A DNA stretch of 64,000 nt, from NCBI GenBank assembly GCA_041738715.1, contig JBGSPI010000130.1:10369-74368 (forward strand). Direction: 5' to 3'. Position 1 is the stretch's first letter. The number at the start of each line of letters is the position of its first letter. Both the position numbers and the translations under genes were made by a program. The notes under the pieces were generated by a model. The model was not told where the DNA came from. It searched no databases and worked only from the letters and a program-made list of their open reading frames with translations. Below, piece by piece: positions 26,756 through 36,800 of this stretch. Origin of the DNA: Chamaesiphon sp041738715. GTDB taxonomy: Bacteria > Cyanobacteriota > Cyanobacteriia > Cyanobacteriales > Chamaesiphonaceae.

Positions 26756-28771
26756 GTGCTAGAAGATTTTCGGCTGATCGTAGATTTGGTGACTGTGTTA
26801 GCGGCGGCGGCTGCGGGAGGAATCTTAGCTGGATTGACTGGACAGCCAGCCCTCCTAGGCTATATCGTGGGCGGCATGATTGTTGGACCAGCCGGGTTAG
26901 GCTCGATCAAAGAGTTAATTCAGGTTGAAACCCTAGCACAGTTTGGTGCGGCTTTTTTACTGTTTGCCTTGGGGGTCGAGTTCTCATTTTCCGAACTCCA
27001 GAAGGTCAAAAAAATTAGTTTGGGTGGCGGTGGGTTACAGATTCTGCTGACTATTCTGGTGACAATGCTGATTTCGGTAAGCGTTGGCTGGGTGGCGACA
27101 CCCCCCCAGGGCATATTTTTGGGGGCAATTTTGTCCCTATCTTCCACAGCCGTAGTGTTGAAGTCCTTGATGGAGGCTAATGAAACTGCTACGCCCCACG
27201 GACAAGTGATGCTAGGGATTTTGGTAGTACAGGATTTAGCTCTAGGCTTGATGTTAGCAGTGCTACCCGCCCTCGATCGACCCCCAGCCGAAATCGGCAT
27301 AGCACTAGTGCAAGCCGCGACGAAGATTGGTCTGTTTGCCGCAGGTTCGATTGTAATTGGGATCTGGGTGGTGCCCAGATTATTGCGGATATTGGCGAGT
27401 ACGGAGAGTAGGGAATTATTTTTGCTAGGGGTCGTGACGTTGTGTTTAGGGATTGCCCTGATCACCGAACATCTCGGTTTGTCCATCGAAATGGGAGCAT
27501 TCGTCGCTGGTTTGATGATTTCTGAGGTGGAGTATGCGGATCAGACTTTGGCTTATGTAGAACCGCTGAGGGACATCTTTGCGGCGTTGTTTTTTGCGGC
27601 GATCGGGATGCTGATCGATCCGTTATTTTTATGGGAAAATTTGGATCTAATTTTGGGTTTAGTCTCGATCGTCTTTGTTGGTAAATTCTTCATTATTACG
27701 CCCCTAGTTAGGTTTTTTGGCTACTCGTTCAAAACTGCACTGATTGCGGGATTGGGTTTAGCCCAAATTGGGGAATTCTCATTTGTACTAGCCAGTGAAG
27801 GGCGTAATTTAGGTTTGGTCTCGCGGCGGGTATATTTACTCCTGTTGGGCACAACTGCCGTGACACTGGTGGTCACTCCCTTTATCCTGCGCTTGATTCC
27901 CACCCTATTTAACTGGATTGAGACTGTTCCCGCACTCGATCGATTGTTCCAACCCAGCGAACAGCCCCAGGAAGTCGCCGCAACTGTCGAATTTGAAAAT
28001 CATATTGTCATCTGCGGTTACGGGCGGACAGGGAAGAATTTAGTCAAGCTCCTCGCCGAACAACAGACTCCCGTATTAGTAGTGGAGCAGTCAGAAGCGG
28101 AGATTCAGAAATTACGCGATCGCCAGATTCCTTATCTCTATGGTAATGCAGTCAGTATCCCAGTCCTCACCAAAGCGCATCTCGATCGAGCCAAAACAAT
28201 GGTGATTGCTCTTACCGACTCAATGAGTACTAGGCTCTGTCTCAAACATGCCCTCGAACTTGCCCCCACGCTTGACATCGTTGTTCGCGCCAATCAATAC
28301 AAGGATATCGAATTACTCTATCAGTTAGGCGCGGCGGAAGTAGTTCAGCCAGAATTTGAGGCTAGCTTGGAGATGGCAAATCACCTCCTCGTCAAAATCG
28401 GTTTACCGACTGCCCAAATTCAACGCCAAGTTTTAGCAATTCGCAATTCTCACTATTTGGAATTACGCCCTGAAGGTTCGATGGGTGAGGTATCCCAAAG
28501 TATTAAAGCTGCGACTTTGGGGATGAATACACGCTGGTATGTTTTATCTTTAACGTCACCGTTAGTTGGTAATTCAATTGCCAGTGCCAACATCCGCACC
28601 CTAACTGGCGCAACCATCGTCGCCATCCGCCGCGAAAATGGTACCCAAATCGATTACCCCAGCGATGATACTACCTTTCATGTCAATGATCGCTGTCTCG
28701 TCGTCGGTTCTAGTGAGGAACAATCAGCCTTCGAGCAACTTACCAAAGGTGAAATTGCGATCTTGCTTTAG
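26756..28771 (+). CDS. Kef-type monovalent cation:proton antiporter (CPA2) with TrkA domains
   Basis: The 671-residue protein begins at GTG 26756. Residues about 10-380 form a membrane domain of around 12 helices with CPA2 motifs such as GYIVGGMIVGPAGL and LSSTAVVLKSL. Residues about 410-525 are a TrkA-N (RCK) domain starting HIVICGYGRTGKNLVKLL, and the last about 85 residues form a TrkA-C domain. It probably exchanges K+ or Na+ for protons under nucleotide control. Confidence 0.92.
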   Translation: MLEDFRLIVDLVTVLAAAAAGGILAGLTGQPALLGYIVGGMIVGPAGLGSIKELIQVETLAQFGAAFLLFALGVEFSFSELQKVKKISLGGGGLQILLTILVTMLISVSVGWVATPPQGIFLGAILSLSSTAVVLKSLMEANETATPHGQVMLGILVVQDLALGLMLAVLPALDRPPAEIGIALVQAATKIGLFAAGSIVIGIWVVPRLLRILASTESRELFLLGVVTLCLGIALITEHLGLSIEMGAFVAGLMISEVEYADQTLAYVEPLRDIFAALFFAAIGMLIDPLFLWENLDLILGLVSIVFVGKFFIITPLVRFFGYSFKTALIAGLGLAQIGEFSFVLASEGRNLGLVSRRVYLLLLGTTAVTLVVTPFILRLIPTLFNWIETVPALDRLFQPSEQPQEVAATVEFENHIVICGYGRTGKNLVKLLAEQQTPVLVVEQSEAEIQKLRDRQIPYLYGNAVSIPVLTKAHLDRAKTMVIALTDSMSTRLCLKHALELAPTLDIVVRANQYKDIELLYQLGAAEVVQPEFEASLEMANHLLVKIGLPTAQIQRQVLAIRNSHYLELRPEGSMGEVSQSIKAATLGMNTRWYVLSLTSPLVGNSIASANIRTLTGATIVAIRRENGTQIDYPSDDTTFHVNDRCLVVGSSEEQSAFEQLTKGEIAILL

Positions 28772-28797
28772 TTCTGTGGCAGGCAAAAGACATTAAT

Positions 28798-29748
28798 TTA
28801 AAAGCTAATCCCAATTCTCCCCGTAATTCCCCGCAAGGAATGATAACCTACCCCAAGATTGACAGCATCCGAGACTGTATAATCAACCCCAACACTGACA
28901 GCAGGCTGCACGTCCGTTTCATCAGTTTGTTTGTACAATTCATTAGTAGCTTGGGATTGGGCAATCTGAGATTTACTTTGGAAATAAATGCCAACTCCAG
29001 CATAAGCAGCTACCGTTGGATTGAGATCGATGTAGCCCAAAACATCTGCCCCATACTGAGCGGATGTTTTCTTAACCCCCAAGTCATTAAACAGGAAATT
29101 GCTCGGTAGGGAAAAATCATTGAGTATTCCTGGTAACTTATCTTGGTTAAAAATCGCCCCAACTTCTATCCCAAAATTTTTCCATCTCACACCCAAGGCT
29201 GGATTGATTAAACCATCTTTAGTGCCTGCGGAAATTGAGAATTTGGGATTGTTGGGGATAGAACGATTGCGCTCAATTAATGGTGGTGGTGATTCATCGG
29301 TTCGCCAATAGTAGGGACTGATCGGCGCGATGATATATGGGTAGCGAAAGTCGCCGTAATAAGGATAGTACTGATAGAAGCGGTTGCGATTATTATCTTC
29401 GCGGATGCGTTGGATTTCCGATTGAGCCTCCCGGACTTTTTGCGGATCTGTGCCAGATTCTCTAATTTTGATAATTTGTTCGTTCGTGCGCCGCTCTAAG
29501 TTACCATCCCGAAAGCCATTATCACGGATTTCGCGGCGCAATCTTTCGCCCTCTTTAAGGGTGCGTTCAGCTTCCCGCTGTTGTTCTAGTAAACGTTCGC
29601 GTTCTCGATCGTCAGTTTGGGCTAATTTAGTTGAAGATCGATACTCCTGCTGGGTTAATCCATCGATCGATGCCATTGTCGGCTGCATCACACTCCAGCT
29701 AGTAATGATGATACTAGTACAACTGGTCAATAACGATCGAATTTGCAT
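28798..29748 (-). CDS. secreted outer-membrane-like protein
   Basis: From ATG 29748, preceded by GGAG at a good spacing, the protein is 316 residues. An upstream frame to 29856 exists but the start with the ribosome-binding site puts a signal-like hydrophobic stretch at the N-terminus (residues 5-20). A charged coiled-coil region (about 40-115, rich in ERERLLEQQREAERTL) follows, then a Tyr/Pro-rich link. The beta-rich C-terminal half is rich in alternating Gly/aromatic residues and ends in GISF, as outer-membrane barrels do. Family unknown. Confidence 0.68.
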   Translation of the reverse strand: MQIRSLLTSCTSIIITSWSVMQPTMASIDGLTQQEYRSSTKLAQTDDRERERLLEQQREAERTLKEGERLRREIRDNGFRDGNLERRTNEQIIKIRESGTDPQKVREAQSEIQRIREDNNRNRFYQYYPYYGDFRYPYIIAPISPYYWRTDESPPPLIERNRSIPNNPKFSISAGTKDGLINPALGVRWKNFGIEVGAIFNQDKLPGILNDFSLPSNFLFNDLGVKKTSAQYGADVLGYIDLNPTVAAYAGVGIYFQSKSQIAQSQATNELYKQTDETDVQPAVSVGVDYTVSDAVNLGVGYHSLRGITGRIGISF

Positions 29749-29834
29749 CTGAATAACTCCTAATCTAGGGGATAACATGAAATTTGGTCTGAACCGCTCA
29801 AATGTGCCGTAATCGATCGAAATATTCACCAAAT

Positions 29835-30416
29835 TTAGTCTGGAGATGATCGCCACTTCTGGACTTGATTAATAAATCTGCGCCAATTAGCTTTCACAAC
29901 CTTCTGTTGACAGATAGTATGGATGATAATAATTATGAAAAAGATTGTACTTGTATTGCTGTGAGCCGATCTCGCTTGAGGTAATGCCGTCCGACTTACC
30001 GGAAAAAGATCGGGCATCGGTAAGCCAAATAAGCTAACACTATTGGCATGGAAGGAGTTAGATAGCCAATAGCCAGACATAGGTACAGCCCACATCATCA
30101 GATATAACAGGGTGTGCAATCCCGTTGTAAAATACCATTTGCGCGTAAATTTGGGTAAATGTTGGCGATATTTTCGTCCCCACACCCGTAACAACAAGTA
30201 AACTCGCCAACCTAACAAGAACAACACCAGCACACCCAATGATTTGTGTGCAGCATACATCAGATCGCGGAAGCTGACTTCACGATCGAGTTCGGCCATG
30301 ATCTTGCCACTAGGCAGTAAAATCAGATAGAACGCCGCCATCCACCAGTGAATGGACATTAGTTGTTTGAAGACAGAGTTAACTCTGGGTGTGGGGTTTG
30401 GTGCTGCTGATGACAT
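29835..30416 (-). CDS. cytochrome b561 family protein
   Basis: The 193-residue protein has four membrane helices with histidines in the expected places: HWWMAAFYLIL (about residue 24), AAHKSLGVLVLFLLGW (about 56), and, further on, LHTLLYLMMWAVPMSGYW and IIIIIHTICQQKVVKANWRRF. The family transfers electrons across the membrane using two b-type haems. It is monocistronic and reads towards the beta-barrel-like gene. Confidence 0.85.
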   Translation of the reverse strand: MSSAAPNPTPRVNSVFKQLMSIHWWMAAFYLILLPSGKIMAELDREVSFRDLMYAAHKSLGVLVLFLLGWRVYLLLRVWGRKYRQHLPKFTRKWYFTTGLHTLLYLMMWAVPMSGYWLSNSFHANSVSLFGLPMPDLFPVSRTALPQARSAHSNTSTIFFIIIIIHTICQQKVVKANWRRFINQVQKWRSSPD

Positions 30417-30473
30417 TTTAGGTGTGGCAATTTAAATTTAAGGTATTACTATTCTAGCCATAGACTAAACAGA

Positions 30474-30644
30474 GATCGATCGAACCTCAAACACTAGAAT
30501 CATTGGGTTTCTCGAAGTAGGTAATCGATTGCCCTTGGCACACTCCGCGATTGATCGTTTCGACAGAGTATAAAGATGACCCTCAATAACGATTACCTAA
30601 CGGTAGGCTACGCCAACAATCGAGCCTCAAACACTGGGATTGTC
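30474..30644. repeat. diverged copies of a dispersed ~95-bp repeat
   Basis: GATCGAACCTCAAACACT (from 30476) and CGAGCCTCAAACACTGG (from 30619) are two copies of the word that ends each unit of the tandem repeat at 31281-31462. The intervening CGACAG-G-TATAAA-like block matches its other half. A GGTAGGCTACGCC word of the type dispersed in cyanobacterial genomes lies at 30602-30614. The last copy ends two bases before the toxin stop codon. Confidence 0.7.
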
Positions 30645-30645
30645 T

Positions 30646-30987
30646 TTAATTTTCATAGTGATAACGGGCTTGTAAAAATTGGATAGATTCATCTTTGATT
30701 CGATAAATTAATCGATGCTCTAAATCTATTCTCAGCGACCATGTATTTGCTTCCATGAATTTTAGTGGCTCTGGCTTACCAATTCCTGAAAATGGATCTA
30801 TACAGACAGATTCCACTAGATCGAGAATTTTCTTGGCTTTTTGAACATCTTGTCTATACCACCACTGCAAATCTGCTCGGAAGTCTTCATCAAAAATAAT
30901 CCGCCTTTGAATGATAATTAATTCTGGTTCAGAATTTTCGGAGCGATTTTTATCTTTCTTTTTTGCGGACAATACCCAACTCCTCAC
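30646..30987 (-). CDS. YoeB/Txe-family toxin (RelE-like mRNA interferase)
   Basis: The last about 82 residues (IIFDEDFRADLQWW ... LKFMEANTWSLRIDLEHRLIYRI ... ARYHYEN) are a full YoeB-type toxin with the typical YHY end; these cut mRNA at the ribosome. The frame starts at GTG 30987 and adds an unconserved Lys/Glu-rich extension of about 30 residues. No ATG lies at the usual toxin start. Upstream, in another frame, is only half an antitoxin. The toxin may therefore be poorly expressed or toxin-inactive. Confidence 0.8.
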   Translation of the reverse strand: MRSWVLSAKKKDKNRSENSEPELIIIQRRIIFDEDFRADLQWWYRQDVQKAKKILDLVESVCIDPFSGIGKPEPLKFMEANTWSLRIDLEHRLIYRIKDESIQFLQARYHYEN

Positions 30988-31060
30988 TGTCTGCTACGCG
31001 ATCGAGCAAAACGCCTAAATTGCTTTGTGCTTCGGTATAGCTAATTTCGCTACTAGTTAT
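30950..31060 (-). pseudogene. broken YefM/Phd-family antitoxin
   Basis: The stretch reads TSSEISYTEAQSNLGVLLDRVADSEELGIVRKK, which is the N-terminal half of a YefM/Phd antitoxin. The expected start codon reads ATA instead of ATG, and a stop follows after about 36 residues. The toxin-neutralising C-terminal half is missing, and the end overlaps the toxin frame. It is the lost partner of the YoeB-like gene. Confidence 0.75.
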
Positions 31061-31280
31061 ACAGTGGTTTCCGAGTCTAGTATGTCGATTATAACTTACC
31101 GCTTGTAGGGTTGTTATGTTCGATCAAGTTAAGAAGCTCTTGAATCGATCGACTCCAACAACTACGATCTATCAGTAACATCGATCACAGCATCAATACA
31201 CAATCGATTCCAACAACTGCGATCGAATTGACTCCAATCGACCAAACCCAAGCTAATCGATTACCTCCGGTACGCTACGC

Positions 31281-31462
31281 GATCGATAATTCCGACAGGA
31301 TATAAAAATACTCCCCAATAGCGATCGATCGAACCTCAAACACTGAAATCGTTGGGTTTCTCGAAGTAGCTAATCGATCGATAATTTCAACAGGATATAA
31401 AAATGCTCCTCAACAGCGATCGATCGAGCCTCAAACACTGGAATTGTTGGGTTTCGAGGCTC
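31281..31462. repeat. tandem ~95-bp repeat, two units
   Basis: Units at 31281-31375 and 31376-31462 share the order GATCGATAATT-C-ACAGGATATAAAAAT, CAGCGATCGATCGA-type word, CCTCAAACACT and TTGGGTTTC. The second unit ends with GAGCCTC...GAGGCTC, so it can fold into a hairpin. Diverged pieces occur at 30474-30644. Upstream, at 31140-31245, shorter CCAACAACT-GCGATCGA words repeat. There is no coding frame. With 31061-31280 this fills a gap of about 440 bp between the broken antitoxin and the next gene. Confidence 0.75.
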
Positions 31463-31504
31463 AGGAGAAATCTCACTTAGAAGTCATCTTGCAGGTTTTT
31501 ACAG

Positions 31505-32023
31505 TTATTTTGTCTCAACGCTTACTTTAACAACATCAAAATTGCTACAACTAGGTGCATTTAAGACATTTCCTATTATTCTTTTTTCTGAAGGTGATAT
31601 ATTCCCCTGCAAGTCAATAGCCATGTATCCACTAGGTCTGGAAATCCAGTTGATAGCTTTTAATTCAAGGGTGTCAGGCACATCTACTGAATCAAGATTT
31701 GCATACGTGCCTTTCATTGTAAAAGAACCGGAAGGAACGGTTGGATTACTAGCATGTGCTGAAAATACAAAAATAGCATCAATATTCGTTGTACTTTGTG
31801 CTTTGATGATTAATTTCATTTTGGTCAAACCCTGCTCGCAAATATAAGTTCCCTCCCATGTGCCATTCAATAGTTTAAGCTTAGAAGAATTTAATGATAT
31901 TACTTCTTTGTTAATATATGAAGAGCCTGTTTCAAGTGGATTGATACTATTAGCGTAACTAGGTATTTGAGTATTTGTTAGGATTATCAAATTTACAAGA
32001 GTGACTAAAAAAATTCTTCTCAT
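31505..32023 (-). CDS. secreted protein of unknown function
   Basis: The 172-residue protein begins with a clear signal peptide (MRRIFLVTLVNLIILTNTQIPSYA, cut after about residue 24). The mature part has LLNGTWEGTYICEQGLTKMKLII, a pattern of small secreted beta-rich proteins. The gene is poorer in GC and in CGATCG words than its neighbours, which suggests it was acquired. Family not recognised. Confidence 0.65.
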   Translation of the reverse strand: MRRIFLVTLVNLIILTNTQIPSYANSINPLETGSSYINKEVISLNSSKLKLLNGTWEGTYICEQGLTKMKLIIKAQSTTNIDAIFVFSAHASNPTVPSGSFTMKGTYANLDSVDVPDTLELKAINWISRPSGYMAIDLQGNISPSEKRIIGNVLNAPSCSNFDVVKVSVETK

Positions 32024-32083
32024 GGTTTTTCAATATACAACTATTCGTTAATTTCCTTTTGTTTGGGTGTTTGAAATCAGTGA

Positions 32084-32287
32084 TTACGCTGTTGTCATAG
32101 GAGATCTCTCCTTTTGTAGTTCTTCAAGTGTTTTCAAAACTTGACAGTGTGTTAGCAAAGTCTCTGCTGCTTTTTGGCACGAAGGAAGTACGGAATTAAA
32201 TTCTTCTTGAAGCAGTCCTTTCTGCCACTTCGAGATAATCATTTTTTGATCTTCGATTAAAGTTTTAACGAGTACTGAATCGTTCAT
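32084..32287 (-). CDS. small hypothetical protein
   Basis: Taking ATG 32287, the frame gives 67 residues; the same frame reaches back to a TTG at 32395 (103 residues). The sequence is helical, with KWQKGLLQEEFNSVLPSCQKAAETLLTHCQVLKTLEELQKE. I recognise no family. Like its neighbour it is AT-rich. It may be part of a larger degraded gene. Confidence 0.4.
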   Translation of the reverse strand: MNDSVLVKTLIEDQKMIISKWQKGLLQEEFNSVLPSCQKAAETLLTHCQVLKTLEELQKERSPMTTA

Positions 32288-32678
32288 GGGTCTATTGATT
32301 ATGTGATAGCTACTATATGTAAGGTACCCCGTCACTATTCCGAAAGTGCTATCAAGCAACCTAAAATTGCCGTTTATTATACCCTCAACCTCCAAAGCCT
32401 TCTCTAGATGAAGGTTAGGAGGTTTTATTTTCTAGAATTTGGTTAAATATTTGTATCAGTAGCTACCCTGCAAGCGAAAATACGTTAGAAAATACTAGGC
32501 TGTAGAATTAGCCTTTATTGTGCCTTCTACTCCCCAGCCCGTTCGCATAAGCTGTCGAACATTTAAAACACTCTTTTTGTTCTCTATAACTCTTGCAGTA
32601 AGGGATTCAGTCAAAATATTTAGATGACAAACAGCTTAGCGTACCAACGGTAATCCTTCACTCTTACACCCTCAATCC

Positions 32679-33011
32679 ATGAACACTAGTCACCCCGTCA
32701 AACAAGGTTTATACGATCCGCAGTTTGAGCACGATGCTTGCGGTATCGGCTTTATCGCGCAGATGAAAGGGGTCAAGTCCCATGAGATTGTGGCGCAAGC
32801 ACTGACAATTTTGGTGAATCTCGACCATCGCGGCGCGTGCGGTTGCGAGACGAATACTGGTGATGGGGCAGGGATCTTGATACAGATTCCCCACAAGTTT
32901 ATGCAGAAGGTTGCGCCGGCTGAAGGGATTGAATTACCCGCAGTGGGACAGTATGGAGTTAGTGCGGTATATGGATCGCCCGATCCGGCTACTCGATCGA
33001 GATATAACTGA
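32679..33011 (+). pseudogene. gltB: 5' fragment of a glutamate synthase gene
   Basis: The 110-residue reading aligns with the first about 107 residues of the intact GltB at 33899. It keeps the processed-Cys motif DACGIGFI and HRGACGCETNTGDGAGI. The two differ at many positions, so the fragment comes from a diverged copy, not a recent duplication. It ends abruptly after SPDPATRS and leads into the convergent toxin-antitoxin pair. Its own upstream gap (32396-32678) shows no gene and may hold its old promoter. Confidence 0.88.
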
Positions 33012-33040
33012 TGAGAAGATGCCAATTCAATACTGTCTGT

Positions 33041-33448
33041 TTAATTTGAGATAAGTTCGCTGTTGATTTTCAGCCAATTTGCCAATCTTGCCATATCTTC
33101 TTCCTGCCCTTCTTGACTTGCTGCCAATTCTAGGAAAAAATTTGCTGCGTCAACTTCTGATGCCGTTAGTTCGATGCCATTAATCGATAAAAATGTATAG
33201 ACGACAATTAGCGCGATTCTTTTATTCCCATCTACAAAACAATGATTTTTGACAAATCCATAACCATAAGCTGCGGTTAGTGAGAACAACGTTATATCCT
33301 CACCATAGCAGTACAGATTTTTGGGCTTGTTTACTGTTGATTCCAAGGCACCTTCATTGAGAATGCCAGCATCACCACCCGACTCGGCAATGATTTCATT
33401 ATGGATCGCGCACACATCACGACTGTCTAGCCAACAAGGTTCGCTCAT
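33041..33448 (-). CDS. doc: Doc-family (death-on-curing, Fic-fold) toxin
   Basis: The 135-residue protein has the Fic/Doc motif HCFVDGNKRIAL near residue 71, with the catalytic His and the phosphate-binding GNKR loop. Doc toxins phosphorylate elongation factor Tu and stop translation. Its start codon overlaps the end of the AbrB-type antitoxin by four bases, so the two are translationally coupled. It is the downstream gene of the pair, which lies between a gltB fragment and full gltB. Confidence 0.9.
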   Translation of the reverse strand: MSEPCWLDSRDVCAIHNEIIAESGGDAGILNEGALESTVNKPKNLYCYGEDITLFSLTAAYGYGFVKNHCFVDGNKRIALIVVYTFLSINGIELTASEVDAANFFLELAASQEGQEEDMARLANWLKINSELISN

Positions 33449-33666
33449 TTTGCTAGCTCGATTAAGGCATTGCGGTATTTTTTCATCCCTTGTCGAGCTG
33501 CTTCCATTTTGGTAGCGAAATTAGGATCGTATGCTGAGATCTCATAACCAGAAGGAGTTTTGGTAGCAAACAGAGTATCTCCATCTTCAACGCTCATACT
33601 TGTTGCCATTTCTTTGGGGACGATAATACTCAATGAGTTACCGCGTTTTTTGATATTTAGTAGCAT
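33445..33666 (-). CDS. AbrB/MazE-type antitoxin
   Basis: The 73-residue protein starts MLLNIKKRGNSLSIIVPKEMA, the swapped-hairpin (SpoVT-AbrB) DNA-binding motif found in many antitoxins. The C-terminal 35 residues probably wrap the toxin. It overlaps the Doc gene by four bases and is the upstream, probably autoregulating member. Confidence 0.87.
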   Translation of the reverse strand: MLLNIKKRGNSLSIIVPKEMATSMSVEDGDTLFATKTPSGYEISAYDPNFATKMEAARQGMKKYRNALIELAK

Positions 33667-33898
33667 AAATACATTTATATAAATGGATTATCGATCTATG
33701 TTACCACAAATGTTGTAACGGATTGATTGGTGACGATCGAGCAGAAGTAAAGCATTACATCAAGAACATTGAATATTTGTATCTGTCAACGCCCGACTGG
33801 TGGGGATCGATCGACAATATAATGCTAAGTAGAATACCCATGTTGTGTTTAAAATCTGGCATCATCTACTTGACAACCTTTAGACGATCGATCCAAGC

Positions 33899-36800
33899 AT
33901 GAATACCATTCAACCACCCCGCAAACAAGGACTATACGATCCGCAACACGAACATGATGCTTGTGGAGTCGGTTTTATCGTGCATCAGAAAGGGCAAAAA
34001 TCCCATGCGATCGTTGCTGATGCCCTGACGATTTTGGAAAACCTCGAACATCGCGGAGCGTGTGGATGTGAGGCAAATACAGGCGATGGTGCGGGGATCT
34101 TGATGCAGATTCCCCATAAGTTTTTCCAGCGGGTAACGGCGGAATTAGGGTTTAGTTTACCGGCGGTAGGTGAATATGCTGTGGGGATGCTCTACAGTTC
34201 ACCAGATGCCGCAAGTCGCGCTCGGAGTAGAGAGGTATTTCAAGAGGTTGTCGCGCAGGCTGGGCAAAAGGTCATTGGCTGGCGTGATGTCCCGACAGAT
34301 AATTCGACTTTGGGTGAGACGGCAAAATCCAGTGAGCCGTTTATGCAGCAGGTATTTATCGAGCGCAATAGTTCGATCGCCGATGAGTTGGCGTTCGAGC
34401 GGAAGTTGTTGATGATTCGGAAGCAGTCGCATACAGCGGTGAGATCGATCGATATCGATAGTCATTGGTATTTTTCGAGTCTGTCTTGTCGGACGATCGT
34501 GTATAAGGGGATGTTGATGACGATGCAGGTGGGAGCATATTTCCCGGACTTGCGCGATTCAGATGTGGAGAGTGCCTTGGCGTTGGTACACTCACGTTTC
34601 AGTACTAATACTTTCCCTAGTTGGGAACGGGCGCACCCGTACCGCTACATCGCCCATAATGGTGAAATTAATACCCTGCGCGGCAATATTAACTGGATGC
34701 AGGCGCGGCAATCGCTGTTTGAGTCGGAGTTATTTGGCGATGATATTAAGGCGATTCAACCTGTAATTAATGTTGATGGGAGTGACTCGCTGATCTTTGA
34801 TAACGCCCTCGAATTGTTGGTGCTATCCGGTCGATCGCTACCCCATGCGATGATGATGATGGTGCCCGAACCGTGGACGGCGCATGAGTCGATGAGCGAG
34901 GAGAAGAAGGCATTTTATGAGTACCATTCTTGCTTGATGGAGCCTTGGGATGGCCCCGCCTCGATCGTGTTTACCGATGGGAATACAATTGGCGCGGTAC
35001 TCGATCGCAATGGTTTACGCCCATCGCGGTATTATGTGACTAAAGACGATCTGGTAATTATGGCATCTGAGGCAGGCGTATTACCGATCGAACCAGAACG
35101 GATAGCCTTGAAAGGACGGTTACAGCCGGGACGGATGTTTCTCGTCGATATGCAAGCCGGACGGATTATCGCGGACGAGGAGATTAAACAGGAGATTGCT
35201 ACCCAGCAACCCTATCGTCAGTGGTTGAATGAGAATTTAGTTAAGTTAGAGGATCTCGCCAGTCCCTCAATCCCCCCAACCCTTAACCAGGGGGGCGATG
35301 AACTAGTTCAACAGCAGATGGCGTTTGGTTATACGTTTGAAGAGTTGCGGCTGTTGATGACACCGATGGCGCGGGATGGGGTAGAAGCGACAGGTTCGAT
35401 GGGCACAGATACACCCTTGGCGGTGTTGTCCGATCGACCGAAATTGCTCTACGATTATTTCCAACAGTTATTCGCCCAAGTTACCAATCCGCCGATCGAT
35501 TCGATTCGGGAAGAGATTGTCACATCCGCCCAAACTACCATTGGTGCAGAACGGAATTTACTCAACCCCGAACCCGCCAGTTGTCACCTGATTTCCCTCA
35601 AATCGCCAATTCTCAGTAATGAAGATCTGGCGAAATTACAGCAGATTAATGAGGGTGGATTTAAGACTGAAACTATTCCCACTCTCTTTGACCCCAAAAA
35701 GGGTGTTGCTGGATTAGAAGCCGCATTAGAGGCGATTTTTGCCCAGGCAGATAAAGCGATAGAGGTTGGGGTCAGTATCCTGATTTTGAGTGATCGGGGT
35801 GTCGATCCAAATCATGCCCCAATTCCCGCCTTACTCGCTGTTTCTGGCTTACACCATCACCTAATTCGCACGGGTACCCGCACCCGCGTTGGGCTGGTAT
35901 TAGAATCCGGCGAACCGCGTGAAGTTCACCATTTTGCCACCCTGATCGGCTACGGTTGCGGCGCAATCAATCCCTATCTGGCATTTGCGACGATCGAGGA
36001 TCTAATTAACCAAAAAATCCTACTGAATGTTGAATACCCTACCGCCATTAAAAACTACATCAAAGCGGCGACTAAAGGCGTAACCAAAGTCGCCTCCAAA
36101 ATTGGGATTTCCACCATTCAGAGCTATCGCGGTGCCCAAATATTTGAAGCCGTCGGCTTGAATCAAGCCACGATCGATAAATACTTCACCCGCACTGCCT
36201 CGCGGATTGAGGGTGCAGATGTGGGCGTAATCGCTCAGGAAGCCATTACCCGCCATACCCACGCCTTCCCCGATCGTCCAGCCAAGGGTAATACCCTCGA
36301 TGTCGGCGGTGATTATCAGTGGCGCAAAGATGGTGAAGAACACCTGTTCAGCCCCGAAAGTATTCACCTCTTACAAAAAGCAGCGCGAACGGGTGATTAT
36401 GCAACTTACCAGAAATACGCCAAACTAATTAACGAGCAAGATAAAAAACACTTCACCCTGCGCGGACTCTTAGATTTCAAACCCCGCACGGCAATTCCGA
36501 TCGCCGAAGTAGAACCGATCGAAAATATCCTCAAACGCTTTAAAACAGGCGCGATGAGCTACGGTTCGATTTCGCAAGAGGCACATGAATCCCTAGCGAT
36601 CGCGATGAACCGGATCGGCGGTAAATCTAATACCGGAGAAGGTGGTGAAGATCCCGAACGCTACACCTGGACGAACGAGCAAGGCGACTCCAAAAATAGC
36701 GGCATCAAACAAGTAGCATCGGGACGATTCGGAGTAACCAGCCTCTACCTCTCCCAAGCCAAAGAACTACAAATCAAAATGGCTCAGGGAGCTAAACCAG

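Noticed and set aside
31281..31462. possible CRISPR array
   Set aside because: The repeats are contiguous, about 95 bp, with no unique spacers; no cas genes nearby.
36020..36367. 115-residue minus-strand ORF inside gltB
   Set aside because: It is a shadow of gltB; the plus-strand frame is a confident enzyme.
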